A stretch of 64,000 nt of DNA from Nymphaea colorata. Lineage: Eukaryota; Streptophyta; Magnoliopsida; Nymphaeales; Nymphaeaceae. The notes below the pieces were generated by a model. It had not been told where the DNA came from and did not search any database. It worked only from the letters and a program-made list of their open reading frames with translations. A program made the position numbers and the translations under genes. This document shows, piece after piece, positions 24,407-40,851 of the stretch. Numbering within the stretch: position 1 is the stretch's first letter; the number at the start of each line of letters is the position of its first letter. The stretch covers positions 20,352,040 through 20,416,039 of the forward strand of contig NC_045145.1 in the NCBI RefSeq assembly GCF_008831285.2, given 5' to 3'.

Positions 24407-27400
24407 GTATGACTATCAACATGGGCCGAGCCAGATTGACTAGTCTTCGCTAGTCCTTTTTAGGGTATTGAATGGCCTGTGAACGACTTCTGATTGTAAC
24501 AACTTAGACCATCACGATGTTAATTGCTAAGGAGGTGAGGATCCTGCTAAAAAGTTTTTCTGAATATCCCCTGATACTTGCCTTCAATATCATAAGAAAG
24601 AAGTTATATAAATCTGACAATTTGAAATGGTAGGGATATCTGTGATTGTGCATCAAACCCACTGTTATTGCATAGTGTAGCCTATTTTTGTTGTGAATCT
24701 ATGGTCTACTACTTTTACTAAACCATGCCCCTGAGTTTAATAAACACTAGTATATCAGTAATTCCTTAATATATTGAAAAACTCACATACTTTTCCATGT
24801 CCAGCCCTACACGAATCGTAAGATGGGTACTCTCTAGGAGACCTACTTCGCTCTCTTGTAGGGTTAATTTGTCAACCTTAAACAGTGGGAGGTGCTTAAG
24901 TTGGTGGTTCCCTGCAAGTATTTTATTAGAATGACAAACTGTGAATCATGTCTATACTGTGAGTAAGAATCATCAGGTAGGTCACTTTGTGCTGCTGCTT
25001 CCTTTGGTCGTTATGGGGTGGAAAGAACTCATTTCGTTGTGTTGTCGACTTGGTTGAGCAGATGACACGATCCTATTGACTTTACTTGCACTGTTAACAA
25101 ATTCTTGCACATTCTTTAATTTCTAAATATCATATTCGCAGGGTTAGAATCTTAGTTTATATTTGGAAGGATCGTCAGCAAATCTTCTCATGATAATTAT
25201 TCACCCGTCATACCCTGTATCTCCAGTACCCAAAAATTTGAGAAAATTAATCACAATCTGTTCACTGTTATATTTTCCTTTTTAAAAGATATAAAAATTG
25301 GGCTTGTGAGAATGATTCTTGGAGGCAGCCAAGCAAAGGGAACTTCTGTGGTGGGAATGTTGAGATTCAGTGGGATATTTTACTCTGTCTTCAAGTTCAC
25401 ATGGAGTATTCCTGTGGCCAAGATTGTCAATGTGGTTTTTTACTATTTGCTGATATTAGCTTAGCCAAAAGTCTCGGTTGTTAAATTACCTGTTGTTGGA
25501 GTCCGACCCATTATGGTTTATGTTGATTTCATATTTCCATATGAACTGCCTATTGTGTTCAGAAAAACAAAAAAAAGAGAGAAAGCAAAAAAAAAACAAA
25601 TAGTCATGTGCAGTCTTCAAGCAAGGCTACAGGAAAACATGATGATGTGAATGCCATCAAGCATCATTTCCCAATTTCTGCTTCCTTCGGTAATGCTGTA
25701 GCATCAGGAAGAAGAGCTTGCAGGTTTAAGAAGGTTGTGCACCTGTTAGGGAAGGGAATGTGTTTATGTTGATAGGTGGTATGGTTGAGTATGCATAGTA
25801 CTGGGCCAACCATTTCACCATATGCATGTTGACACCGTATCCTGATTATGCAATTGTACGAGTCATGTATTAAACACTCCTAATGTGATAGATGATTTCC
25901 ATGTTTTGGCCTAAGCTGCCAGAATTTCCATGTCTTGCCGAAGCTCCCGGACTTGGTGTACCGCCACTGAAACCTTTACTTGCATCTTTTCTTGGGTCAA
26001 CTTTATTCTTTCTTTTTGAAACTTTTGAAAATAATCCAGTGCGTGTCTAATGAAGTTTTGGTCACTTGCTTAATCTAAGTTTCTTTTTTTATGAAAAGAA
26101 TGCTTGAATACTGTTTATCTTTTGTTAACTTCCAGGATTCTCAACTTTATTCTCATTGTCGTTCTTTCATTCGGTGCAATATGCCCCTTCACAATTTGAA
26201 CCTGCTTTTACCGGAAAACTCTCTTTCAGGATAGGACCTCTTTTCTTCTATTTTCTCAGGAAAACAATGTAGGAAAATGGAATTACCAATATGTAAATAA
26301 TCTGCTGCGTTGAATTATTTCACCTTGTGTTCATTTTCTTTACTGATACCTGTCATCGTTTAGAAGTTACTTATTTGTACGGATGCGAAGGCTGGAAGAG
26401 AAAAACTGCATTTGCAGCAAGCTACTTTTGTACCTAGAACTGTAATGTCCTGACAGCGAGCCACTTCAGTAATTCTCTTTGAACTTGTTACTTGGTTAAT
26501 TATTTTCAAGAATCAATAGGTAAGGCACACGCACATCTTTCTTTGCATACATACACATGGCAACGCGGCGCTCATTATAGATTCGCGCACGTGAATGCAT
26601 ATATAAGAGGGTGCATTTATCCGTGTTCGGGTGGTCCTTTTTTGGTGGTATAGGATTTCTTTGGGATGATGGATGGTTGTTGCTATTATTCAGTCTATTA
26701 TACCATGTGGACGTGTTCATCATACTTCTTTTTTTTCCATTTCTTTTCTAGACAAACTGAGGCAAGGCAGATCCACTACAAGATTATGCCTTTAGGTCAG
26801 TGTGTTGAATTCTTGTTATGAGTTTTGATTGCGTGCCTTTGGTTGGACATAAGTCTTTCTCCCTTGTCAGGCGGTCAGGCGGTTTGAGGAGTTGGCCGTT
26901 CTGCGACTTCTGTCATCATTTGGTTTGGGAAGAAACATGTCCTGGCTGTGAACGTTTTTAGTGTAGCAATTTCTTCCGAAGTTTTGCACCACTCCAGACA
27001 TGGGCCGTGAGACTTGCATGTTAATCGGGATCAAGCCTTACGAACACAAGACAATGATTTTTGACCTGAGGGTTTCAGTACTTGGGAAGACCTCTATAGA
27101 TCTACATGCACATGATCTAACCTATTTGGTTGCTTTTATACGTGCGGTTTAGATCTGTAGAATTTGATGTACAAAAGTCTTGAATTGTTGAAGAAATAGT
27201 TTTTGCAAGTTCCATTCTTATCGGATGTCTCTGAGGAGTCGGTTTTTTTTCCAATTGGGGTGTGATGTTACAACAGCACTTTGTCATTCTTATTGGGCTG
27301 ACTTACATCCAATCCCAACAAAAGATTCTATGGTAGAGTGAGCACAAAACACCTTTTCTTCGAATTGGGTTGATAACTGGTCCGGAAACTGCATTGACTC

Positions 27401-27511
27401 TAAGTTGTATCCACGAGGCAGGATGACCCTTTTGTCTTTACAGAACAAAACTTTGATTACTACGTAAACAAACTCTGATAACAATACTATTATGGACCTG
27501 AAAGGATTAAT
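23492..27511. other. 4-kb intergenic region without a supported gene
   Basis: I found no splice-joined coding sequence. A compound (AT)n(AC)n microsatellite lies at about 24375-24406. Short open frames such as 26496-26723 (minus) are AT-rich and featureless. The right end must contain the 3' UTR of the minus-strand carboxylesterase gene. Confidence 0.55.
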
Positions 27512-28549
27512 TTATTTCTTGACGAAGGCCGCAACGTGGGTTATCATCTCGATGGCTCTACTGTTAGAGAAGGGAGAATCCTGAAGTACTTGGAATGCAT
27601 GACCGACTCCTTTGTAAATAACATGGTCCACCTTCTTTCCTGCCCTTCTCATGGCGGCACAGAACTCTAGATTCCTGTCCCTGAGAACATCCATTTCTGA
27701 TATGCAAACAAGACTTTGAGGTAGGTGCAGTTCATGCAAAGATTGTGAGCTGTTGGCCAAGGGGTTACACCAAGGGTGGTTGCGGTTAGCAGCAGTACCA
27801 CCAACAACTGGCAAAGCTAGCTGCCAAAACGTGTCTGAAGCTGCCAAGCTCAGTGCTGTATTAGCTCGCTCAGCGTTGATTCTCTCCGATGCCAACCGGG
27901 CTTCTCCACCAAAGAATGGCTGTATCAGAATGAGGCCTCTCAGTGACAGTGGCTTCACTGCTCTGCCGGAAAGTGTGGCCACTACATTGTATGCAATGTT
28001 TGCTCCTGCACTATCTCCCGCAAGGAACACCCTCGAGAAGTCGCACAGGGTGCTCCACCATGAGTTCTCGCTCGAAGTCTCCCCCAGGGCCTGCCTCCTC
28101 GCCCATTCTACGGTACTTAGGCCATCCTCATAAGCTGCTGGTAAACGATTCTCAGGTGCAAGACGATAGTTCACTGAGATGATCACGCAGTTGGCTTTAG
28201 AAGCAAGCTTGACCAAGAACTCATGGTAGCATTTCCATGCAGGCGAGCCAAGACAGAAGCCACCACCATGAAAGTAAATCACCAGTGGCAGCTTGGCATG
28301 GTGAGCAGCCTGTCTCGGTGCATATATTCGAGCCCACAGACCAGTTAATTTGTTGATCATTACATCTCTTGAGATCGTGCCAGCCTCTGGTGCGTAGCTC
28401 CAAGGTACTTCACTGATAACAGGGAACCGATCCACATGGCCATCCGTGTAGACCTTGATCAGACCCGTAATTTCGGCGGCCAACTTCCTGCTTTGATCCT
28501 TATTACCTGGTTTGTTGAGTGCAGGCTCAGCCAGGGAAAGAGTCCCCAT
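27512..28549 (-). CDS. plant carboxylesterase (CXE), alpha/beta-hydrolase-3 fold
   Basis: A single uninterrupted ORF of 345 aa with ATG at 28549. Members of this family hydrolyse short-chain and xenobiotic esters, and some act on hormone or flavour esters; GID1 receptors are inactive relatives. The oxyanion-hole motif HGGGF is at residues 94-98, YRLAPE at 128-133, and the nucleophile elbow GDSAGAN at 178-184 (Ser180). The remaining triad members are Asp287, in the SEMDVLRD segment, and His317, in the GVGHAF segment. All three are present, so this is a true enzyme rather than a GID1-type receptor, in which the His is replaced. No signal peptide is seen and a cytosolic location is likely. The length is normal for the family and intronless CXE genes are common. 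The substrate cannot be told from sequence. Confidence 0.93.
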   Translation of the reverse strand: MGTLSLAEPALNKPGNKDQSRKLAAEITGLIKVYTDGHVDRFPVISEVPWSYAPEAGTISRDVMINKLTGLWARIYAPRQAAHHAKLPLVIYFHGGGFCLGSPAWKCYHEFLVKLASKANCVIISVNYRLAPENRLPAAYEDGLSTVEWARRQALGETSSENSWWSTLCDFSRVFLAGDSAGANIAYNVVATLSGRAVKPLSLRGLILIQPFFGGEARLASERINAERANTALSLAASDTFWQLALPVVGGTAANRNHPWCNPLANSSQSLHELHLPQSLVCISEMDVLRDRNLEFCAAMRRAGKKVDHVIYKGVGHAFQVLQDSPFSNSRAIEMITHVAAFVKK

Positions 28550-30409
28550 GAGTCTTCTCCTTAGGCTCTCCTAGGTACTCTTTGTAATATTTTCTTTCCC
28601 ACTCTATCAGATGTGCCACCCTCCTAACTGTGTTCAGCGTTTATATTGGCAAGCGAGGATAAGGGTATCCCCATTTCCCAGCTGTGGGCTGTGGGTCCAC
28701 AACACATGTTCTCGCGTGAGTGTGTTTCCCACCTGTTGGCTCCTCATTGTTTGACTAGAACTTCTTGGTTTCAAAGCGCGTGGCCTCTTGATTGACTTTC
28801 TTGCCACCAGCCAAGATTCATTTTAGGGGAAAAAGATAGTGAGCAGAGCATAGGATGCCAGGGCATCATATCTCCTTCCCCTACCCATTTGGATCTTTCA
28901 TCTTGCTTTGAATCCTACCGTGGAACCATATCTTATCCAAGATCTGAGATCACGAAGGTATCATCACAGTGACGTGCAAAATCTGATGACCCATGAGAGC
29001 CCAATATGCGCTGGTCAACAGTGGTGCATAGTTTGGGGGAACAGAGGGGTTCAAGATATTGGGGCCATGGGCGAGTCGTCTAAGAGGTTCCTTCAATGGA
29101 GTTCATTTGCTTTTTGACTTAAGTTGAAGGGTTGACATATGGGAAGAGGACAAATTTGTGCAGCATCTAAAGGGACGCTTGAGAGAAACAGGGTTGACTT
29201 CAAAATTTATATACGTAAGGACCACAAGAAACATTAGTGCTTATGGCATGAAACCCATTTGCGAGAGTACCTTCTTTGCTAGCTGGCTGATGTTGCTGTC
29301 AATTATCACCAAAGGAATCGATGTAGTTGAAGCTTAGACAAAGTAGAGATGTCCACGTTTTCAATGCTGTACTTCCGTTGTTTTTTCTGCCCATTGTGGT
29401 TTTCTTTTCCGTTGGGTTGAAGATTGGCCATCTCAGGATCTTCACAATGGGAATTCATTCGGATTCCCGTTGACACCTTTCATGAGAAGGGAGAGTGACA
29501 AAGTAGCACATCTCCTGGAAAAGACGATAAAAGTACTTCTCGCACTGAAAAAGACATTGGTGCACTTCAGAAAATGGCCAAGACACGAAGGTGGAAAATC
29601 AATCTGGTACCATTTTTCCACGACAGGATTTTTCTGGATATCCAATCCCACTAGGTTCCTTCAATAGAGGAAAAAAACATATTAGTAGAATTTTGTAGTG
29701 TATATCAGTAATCATAGAAGGAAACAAGAACTTCATCTTTCTTGCAGACACAGCACACAACCAGGACAAATGAAGCAGTTGTTGCAAATAGTCTATCATC
29801 TAATTTCTAAAAAAAAATGAGATACAGGGGATACAGTTGTACAAGAGAAAGATCATCAAAATCGTCATTTCTACCCCTGAGGAACGTCAAGCTCCAAAAC
29901 TCAATCTAAAATTTCTGTTTCTTGTATCCTCATGATTCATTTTGAAGAGAACTTCAAATTGCCTTCAGGGTTCAGGCCTTCCTGAAACGCAAAATGCAGA
30001 ATAGGCCTGCTCTTACTCAATGCCTCTTAAGATACTATGAACCAGATAGTTCATGAATGCCCAACAGCAGAAGCATGTACATTGACTCGCGCTACCAAGC
30101 ACCTTATTGTCATACTTAACTAATCTCACAGCATGGTATGTTACCGCAGTTACAGAATTAATGTAATACAACCGTCAGCTGGAGTTTTAAATAATGTGTC
30201 TATATTGTCACCCCTTCAAATTGTTGTTCTTATGGTAATTTAGCTGAAGTAGCAAAAGGGAGGTTCCAAATATTCATTCACATCTTCCATGCGCATCTTC
30301 TAACAGTAATCAGTGGAGGTGCGCATCTTCCAACAGTAACGACTGTTGCAGAAATGAAGATTTAGATATTCAATACATCTTCTCCATGAAGAACTCAAGT
30401 TTTCTTTCC
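28550..30409. other. intergenic region between the CXE and ALMT genes
   Basis: It contains the CXE promoter side (28550 onward) and the ALMT 3' UTR side. Both genes are on the minus strand. Overlapping open frames at 29442-29651 (minus) and 29470-29667 (plus) are featureless. No RNA gene or repeat is evident. Confidence 0.5.
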
Positions 30410-35360
<4,951 letters not shown>

Positions 35361-36600
35361 CTGCCAATTCACCAAACAACACAGACGCATCAGAAAAGCT
35401 CAGAAACGTCGGAACTTGATAAGGTATCTCAGCGTCAATCTGTTTCTGCAGTAAAGTTCTTTCAAATGTTACCAAAGCTAAAATTACGAAGATAAAGATG
35501 GTTATTGGTCGCATCTATTTATCCGTATAAATTTTGCATCTTATCCACAACGAAACATCCGATTTCACCAGCCTAATTTTAACTGTCAACTGATAGTTGG
35601 ATGTACATTATCCAAAAGTGGAAGCAGTTGTGCTCTTAATTCCACACCAAAAGGAAAACACATGAAGAACAAACCGACATGTAAATACTTCAAATACTAG
35701 AATTTCGATCCACCAACACTTTAAATAACAGTGAACCATAACAAATCACTACAGCAGGATGTGTACATAAAAAGCGAAGAAAAACGAATTCAAGCTGCAG
35801 ATTTTTTACTTCAAGTGACACACCCATTCATAATGTCCGCAAACTTAAACAACCAAGAAAACTTCCTAAGATCTTTAACGAGAGCTCAAACCAACGTGTA
35901 CGAGCCTTAAATTTCTCGATTTGATCACAAACTACTTAACCGAATAGCCTGCAGGACATTTAGAATAAAGTAGACGTGAATTTAAGGAAAACGATCCGGA
36001 GGATCGATGTGGTGTTCGAAGCGGATAATTGGATTAGAAGCAAGAGCCCTACCAGGAAACAAACAGCATTGCAAGCGTGTCCAAAAAAAAGAGAAAAAGA
36101 TGGGCAATACCTTCAACGAATGAGAAACCTAATTCCGAAATTGAAGGACGTGAAATCGAAGGACGGAGCGCGCGCGAGGGAGAGAGAGAGGGCTAGCGCG
36201 TAGGCCAACGCGAACTCTGAGAAACTCACCGATTCTTCCCAGAACTCCGACGAGAAAGGGCAAAGCGACGGGAGGATCCGGCAACTCCGGGTCGTCGGAT
36301 TCCGGCAATGGTGGTAGGAAACCGGGAGATGTGATCGGAACTCGTGCGCCGGGAACTTCCAGGGAGGCGAAGGGGCGGGAAGAAGAATGTCGTGTGCAAA
36401 AGGAGGCTTTGGGGACCTCGGCCCGACGTTGCTGCTGTGACGGTGACCCAATTAGGCAACGCCACGTGCTCAAAGTAGACCCACCGAAACTTTCGTATTT
36501 TGTGGATCTTGTGTCCTGCCCTGCCTCTGACCAACCAGCAGGTTCGAGTCTGGGTTTGACGACGACCCACCTGATCCACATATGGACGCACGCCAATACG
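35361..36600 (-). promoter_or_regulatory. ALMT 5' leader with a probable leader intron, and promoter
   Basis: On the minus strand the base before ATG 35360 ends a good acceptor (TTGGCAG). A strong donor, TCG|GTGAGT, has its last exon base at 36230. This would make an 869-bp leader intron (36229-35361). The GC-rich segment 36231-36450 would then be the first, untranslated exon: its open frame is in phase with the ATG but contains no ATG of its own. This is inferred from splice signals only. Confidence 0.4.
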
Positions 36601-38304
36601 CTTGATCCAGTTAGTTGAGATTTTAAAAGTCCCATCAATTTCTTGTAGTTTGGCAACCTTGACACACTTTCATCAATATTTTAATTTATCTGATGATGTT
36701 TTTGGAAGGATACATTGTTATTATCTCATGAATCTATCACAAAAATTGAACAAATTATGGTCTAGAAGACTACCCACAAAGGTTTCATACTGTTAAGAGC
36801 ATGATTTTGAAGAGATCTTCACATATTTATCATAAAAAATGATTTTGCTCAATTTAGATCTCAGGTGGTAGATGCTGAACTTTTCAAATTAAAGGTTATA
36901 GGTTAGACTTAGTTTAATTCTTAATCCATTCGGGGTTGCCAACTGCATGGCTGATATCGCTAATGCATTTCAATACCTGCAAAGCAATCAGTGAAACAAA
37001 AAATATTAACATTGAAAGTGACATATCTGAACTAGTTGCTGGCCAAAACCATTTGGCACATTAATTGCGGACCTCTTATCTCTTTCGTTTTCATGGAAGA
37101 AAACGACATTAAATGTATTATTTTCTTCTTTCTTTATAGCATAACTGATCGAGAAGGAGCGCAAGAAGAAGTGGGCGTTGCTGTTCTTATTTCTTTATTT
37201 TTATTTGTACTTTGAGTTTGTTTCTACGGCTCTAGGATTGTGACCTTAGAGATCACTCCAGCCACCATCTTTTCTTTCGGACGCAGCTGCCCCGTGAAGC
37301 ATGCAAAAGACAAAATTGGTCGGTTTGGTTACCTTCTTCTGCTTATAGTATACAACAACTTATATTAGTGACCTATCAAGATTGAACTTGCCGAGCGAAC
37401 CAGTGGTTTCTTGAACTTTGGAATCAGCCGATGGGCCTAGCTCTTTTCCAAAACTACACAATAAAATACTTGATTTATGTAGAGCTAGTAGCAAGTCCGG
37501 CTTCACTTGGGTGGTGACGCTAGCAAGTAGATATAAGGAAGTAGATATAAGGATTGAATGGGTGTCGGCAGTCTTTGTCAGCTGGGGGTAAAGCTGGCTC
37601 CTATTTGCCAAAAACTAATCTGAATTAAGGGTGGGTATAGGGGGGTCAGCCCCGCCCAAGCATGGCCCAATCGGGCCCGTCGAGCCGGTCAGCTTGGCCC
37701 GATAGCTCGGGTCTCAGCACGGGGTCAACCCGCCCCGGCCCGTTTAAAAATAAAAAATAATTTTTTAATTATAAAATAAATTTTTTTAAATATAAAATAT
37801 ATTTGTTAATAACAAATAAATATTATTAAGACAAAAATATTTTTTAGTTTTAAACGAGTCGAATCGAGCCGGGCCGGCCTATCCGGCCTAGGCCAGGTTT
37901 TTCCCAGCCCGACCTATCGGGCCCAAGCCAGGTTTTTCTCAGCCTGACGGCGGCCCAGCCCGATGCCTAGAATAAGTGTATGTTTCTTTGCATGGTCCCT
38001 CCTCAAATAAAAATTACATGTAAGTGCTCTTATGGCTAAATTTTCTAAGTCTAACTCAACATTCTTCTTATCTCTCTTTGTCCCCTTCCATTGGAAGATT
38101 GTTTGAGCGTTGGCATACAAAGTTACCAGAATACTCTTGGTATTGGAAAGGGAAAAAAACAACAAAATATCCTCAAAATATTTTTTTTAGAAATTACTAA
38201 AATGCCCTCAAATCCCTTTGGTGCACATGCTTTTATGTGCGCTATGGTTGTAAATGGAATGTGGTCTACCCTTAATTAAGCTAAAATTTGAGGCCATACA
38301 ATAG
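36601..38304. other. intergenic region with a GC-rich low-complexity block
   Basis: No gene is supported. The block at 37640-37975 is made of GGCCC/CCGGCC/CGAGCC words on both sides of an AT-rich centre (37750-37850). It looks like a decayed terminal-inverted-repeat element, but I could not fix its ends. Everything else is ordinary AT-rich DNA with featureless short frames. Confidence 0.45.
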
Positions 38305-38716
38305 TAGGGCTGCACACGAGCCGAGTCGAACCCAAACTTGGCCAGCTCGAGCTCGACTCGGCTCAGAAAACTCGAGCTCGAGCTCCTTATAGCAAGCTCG
38401 AACTCGACTCGAATACACAAAATTGAGCTCGAACTCGACTCATTAGCTCATTTAACTCGTTTAGGTGTTAACTCGTGTAAGCATTAACTCGTTCGACTCG
38501 TGTAACTCGTATAACTTGTGAATCGGTTTTGACAATATCATATAGAGTACTAGTTTGCGAGTCGAGTTCCTGAAACTCAAACTTGACTCATTTATCGTTT
38601 AGAGTATCATTGTAAGCTCAAACACAACTCGTTTATAAGTGAGTCGAGCATGAGCAGAGTTTTTTTTAGCGAGTTAAAGTCGATCTCGAGTTAGCTCGGC
38701 TCATTGTGCAGCCTTA
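38305..38716. mobile_element. hAT-type MITE, copy 2 (about 412 bp) with 8-bp target duplication
   Basis: The left end is TAGGGCTGCACACGAGCCGA; the right end on the opposite strand is TAAGGCTGCACAATGAGCCG. The terminal inverted repeats are therefore about 21 bp with a few mismatches. The flanks TACAATAG (38297-38304) and TACAATAC (38717-38724) match at 7 of 8 bases. If the boundary is moved one base left, ATACAATA matches perfectly on both sides. Eight-base duplications and TAGGG-type ends are characteristic of the hAT superfamily. The interior is CTCGA-rich and non-coding, and is related to 9923-10360. Confidence 0.8.
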
Positions 38717-38724
38717 TACAATAC

Positions 38725-40662
38725 TTGAACATGTGCTTACATGGGCAATGCATGCATCCCTAGGCTGCCCCTAGGTTACAAGTAATGACCGTAGTCATTT
38801 ACTTCAAATCTAGGCCACATATCCTTGCAAGAAAAAAATTATGAGGCCAGAACACGTAAGGGCAGTGGGAGGGAGGGGCCTCCTAGGCCATGGCCCCACC
38901 CCGGCCAATGAAAAAAAAATTACATTGAAAAAAGTAAATTTTTTTAATTGCTTCATGTATTTTTTGGATTTGAATTAAGTTGGTCCTACCCAAATTCAGA
39001 GGTTGGACTGTCGGCCCGCTCCTAAAGAAAATCTTGGTTTTGCCCCTCAGAACACCCCTAGAACACAGGCTCTAATGATCGAACCCTGGTTAAGGTGCTT
39101 TGTTCTTTTAAAATTTTCTCAGTTTTTAAATTTTTGTCATAAATGGCATTCCAGTCATTTTTAGTCTCTGTCAAATCTTATCCTCTCCAGACCCCTACAT
39201 ACGACCTCATGTGAGAAAATTTATCCCCTCATTATGTTTGTTCCCCTCACCATTATTATGTGTTGATTCTGAAAGGAGTTGCTACAATGGATGGGGTTGA
39301 GGTTTATTGTTTTGAGTTACTGACGCATTAATTTCTTGTGATTTAAAAAAAAATGACATTGACATACAAGTTGAAGAAGCATAATGGTGGATGGAAAGAT
39401 GAAAACTTCAGCTCTTTTGTTGAGCAGTAAGATAAAATAATCATTCTACGTATCCAACGTCATTGTCATGTGTTGTATTAATTCTTGTTATCCAAATAAG
39501 ATGGCAGTTCAAGAATCGGCTGTTAGGTTTGCTGATAAAAGGTTGCTTTACTTTAGCGGCACAAGGATCTTATTTATCGACACACATGCTCCTGATCCAA
39601 TCAGCGGGTGCTAGTGAGGAGAGGGGGTCATATGTTTCGAGGTGCACCATGCAGCGTGTTTGTCCATGACATGTGTTTCATTGGTCTACTCTTATAGGTA
39701 TGTGTCATGCACATGGATCTATACATTATGATAGGTTCGTGCATATAACCAACTTTGGCTAATAAGTCCCGAGAACATTGAAAGATCTGACGGCATGTGC
39801 TTAGGATTATCTCCAACAATGTCAAAAAAACTAGGTGTATTTGTTCATCATCATCGATTGTTTACGTGTCTTTTTGAAAAAGTAAGATTAAAAAACACAA
39901 AACAAAACTTCCGGCCCACATGAATGAAATTAAAACTGTGTTTGGAACATGGTTTTGACATCAAAATTCAGCTTTTGTGACTAGTTTTCATGCTAAAATC
40001 AGGTCTCCGTCATGGCTTTTGCATCATCGAAATCCGAAGCAAACTACTTGGGTGTAATAGCATTTTGTAGAAAGGTAAACATAATTACATCCAAGTAGTA
40101 AACTTATACAAAATTCTCCGCCTTTCACATATTTGATAAGCAGTGATCCTTTTCCAGACATTATTTAATTGAAGTTGGTGCTGCTAGAATCGTATGATCC
40201 GGTTATCCACGTCTATTTCGAATGCTCTAGTTGCACCACGCACAAAATCTTCACACAAACACAACGGTTGTCCTTTTTCTTTTTTATCTACAAATTTGCT
40301 TACAAAGTTAGAGCTACAGAAAATGAAAAGACATGGGCTTCATATGAATCTATGATCCCATTCAAATTATAATTTCAAGGGACGATTCCGACTAGTATTT
40401 GGATATGGTTCTTAAAGGATTCGAATCGACATGGTTGGTTCAATCTTAAGCAGGGGAAAACGACCTCAGTCCAAATCGAAGCCCACGAACAAATCGGGTT
40501 TTGAACTTGATGAGCTTCAAGTTTAGACCCATCAAACTCCAAAACTAAGCAACTTGGGTCTAAGCTCACCCATCAAACTCCAAAACTAAGTAACTTAGTT
40601 CCAAGTTCTTTGGGCATGATAACTCTCAGGTCTCAAATATGATAGGGGTTCGACCCGTTTAC

Positions 40663-40697
<35 letters not shown>

Positions 40698-40851
40698 TCC
40701 TGACTCCTGAACCTGTTGCGGTCTCTCGATTTCCGACCCTCATTCTCTGTGTGCGCTCAAAGATCAGAACCAGGCCATTCCCTTATCCCAAGGTCAGAAC
40801 CCAAAGACTCTCCTTCCTCACTTACGAACTGAGAACCAGCGAGCCTCATCC
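38725..40851. other. intergenic region and promoter of the CMC1-like gene
   Basis: No gene is supported. Near the right end, a 41-bp imperfect tandem repeat starts at 40528 and at 40569 (CCCATCAAACTCCAAAACTAAG in each, one base different). A (CT)n tract at 40665-40694 is typical of a plant 5' leader. The leader probably begins in or after this CT tract. Confidence 0.55.
40665..40694. repeat. (CT)15 microsatellite before the CMC1-like gene
   Basis: A pure CT run ending about 157 bp before the start codon. Pyrimidine tracts of this kind are frequent in plant core promoters and leaders. Confidence 0.9.

Noticed and set aside
27753-28182. Plus-strand ORFs across the carboxylesterase gene
   Set aside because: Antisense shadows of a minus-strand gene with a complete catalytic triad.
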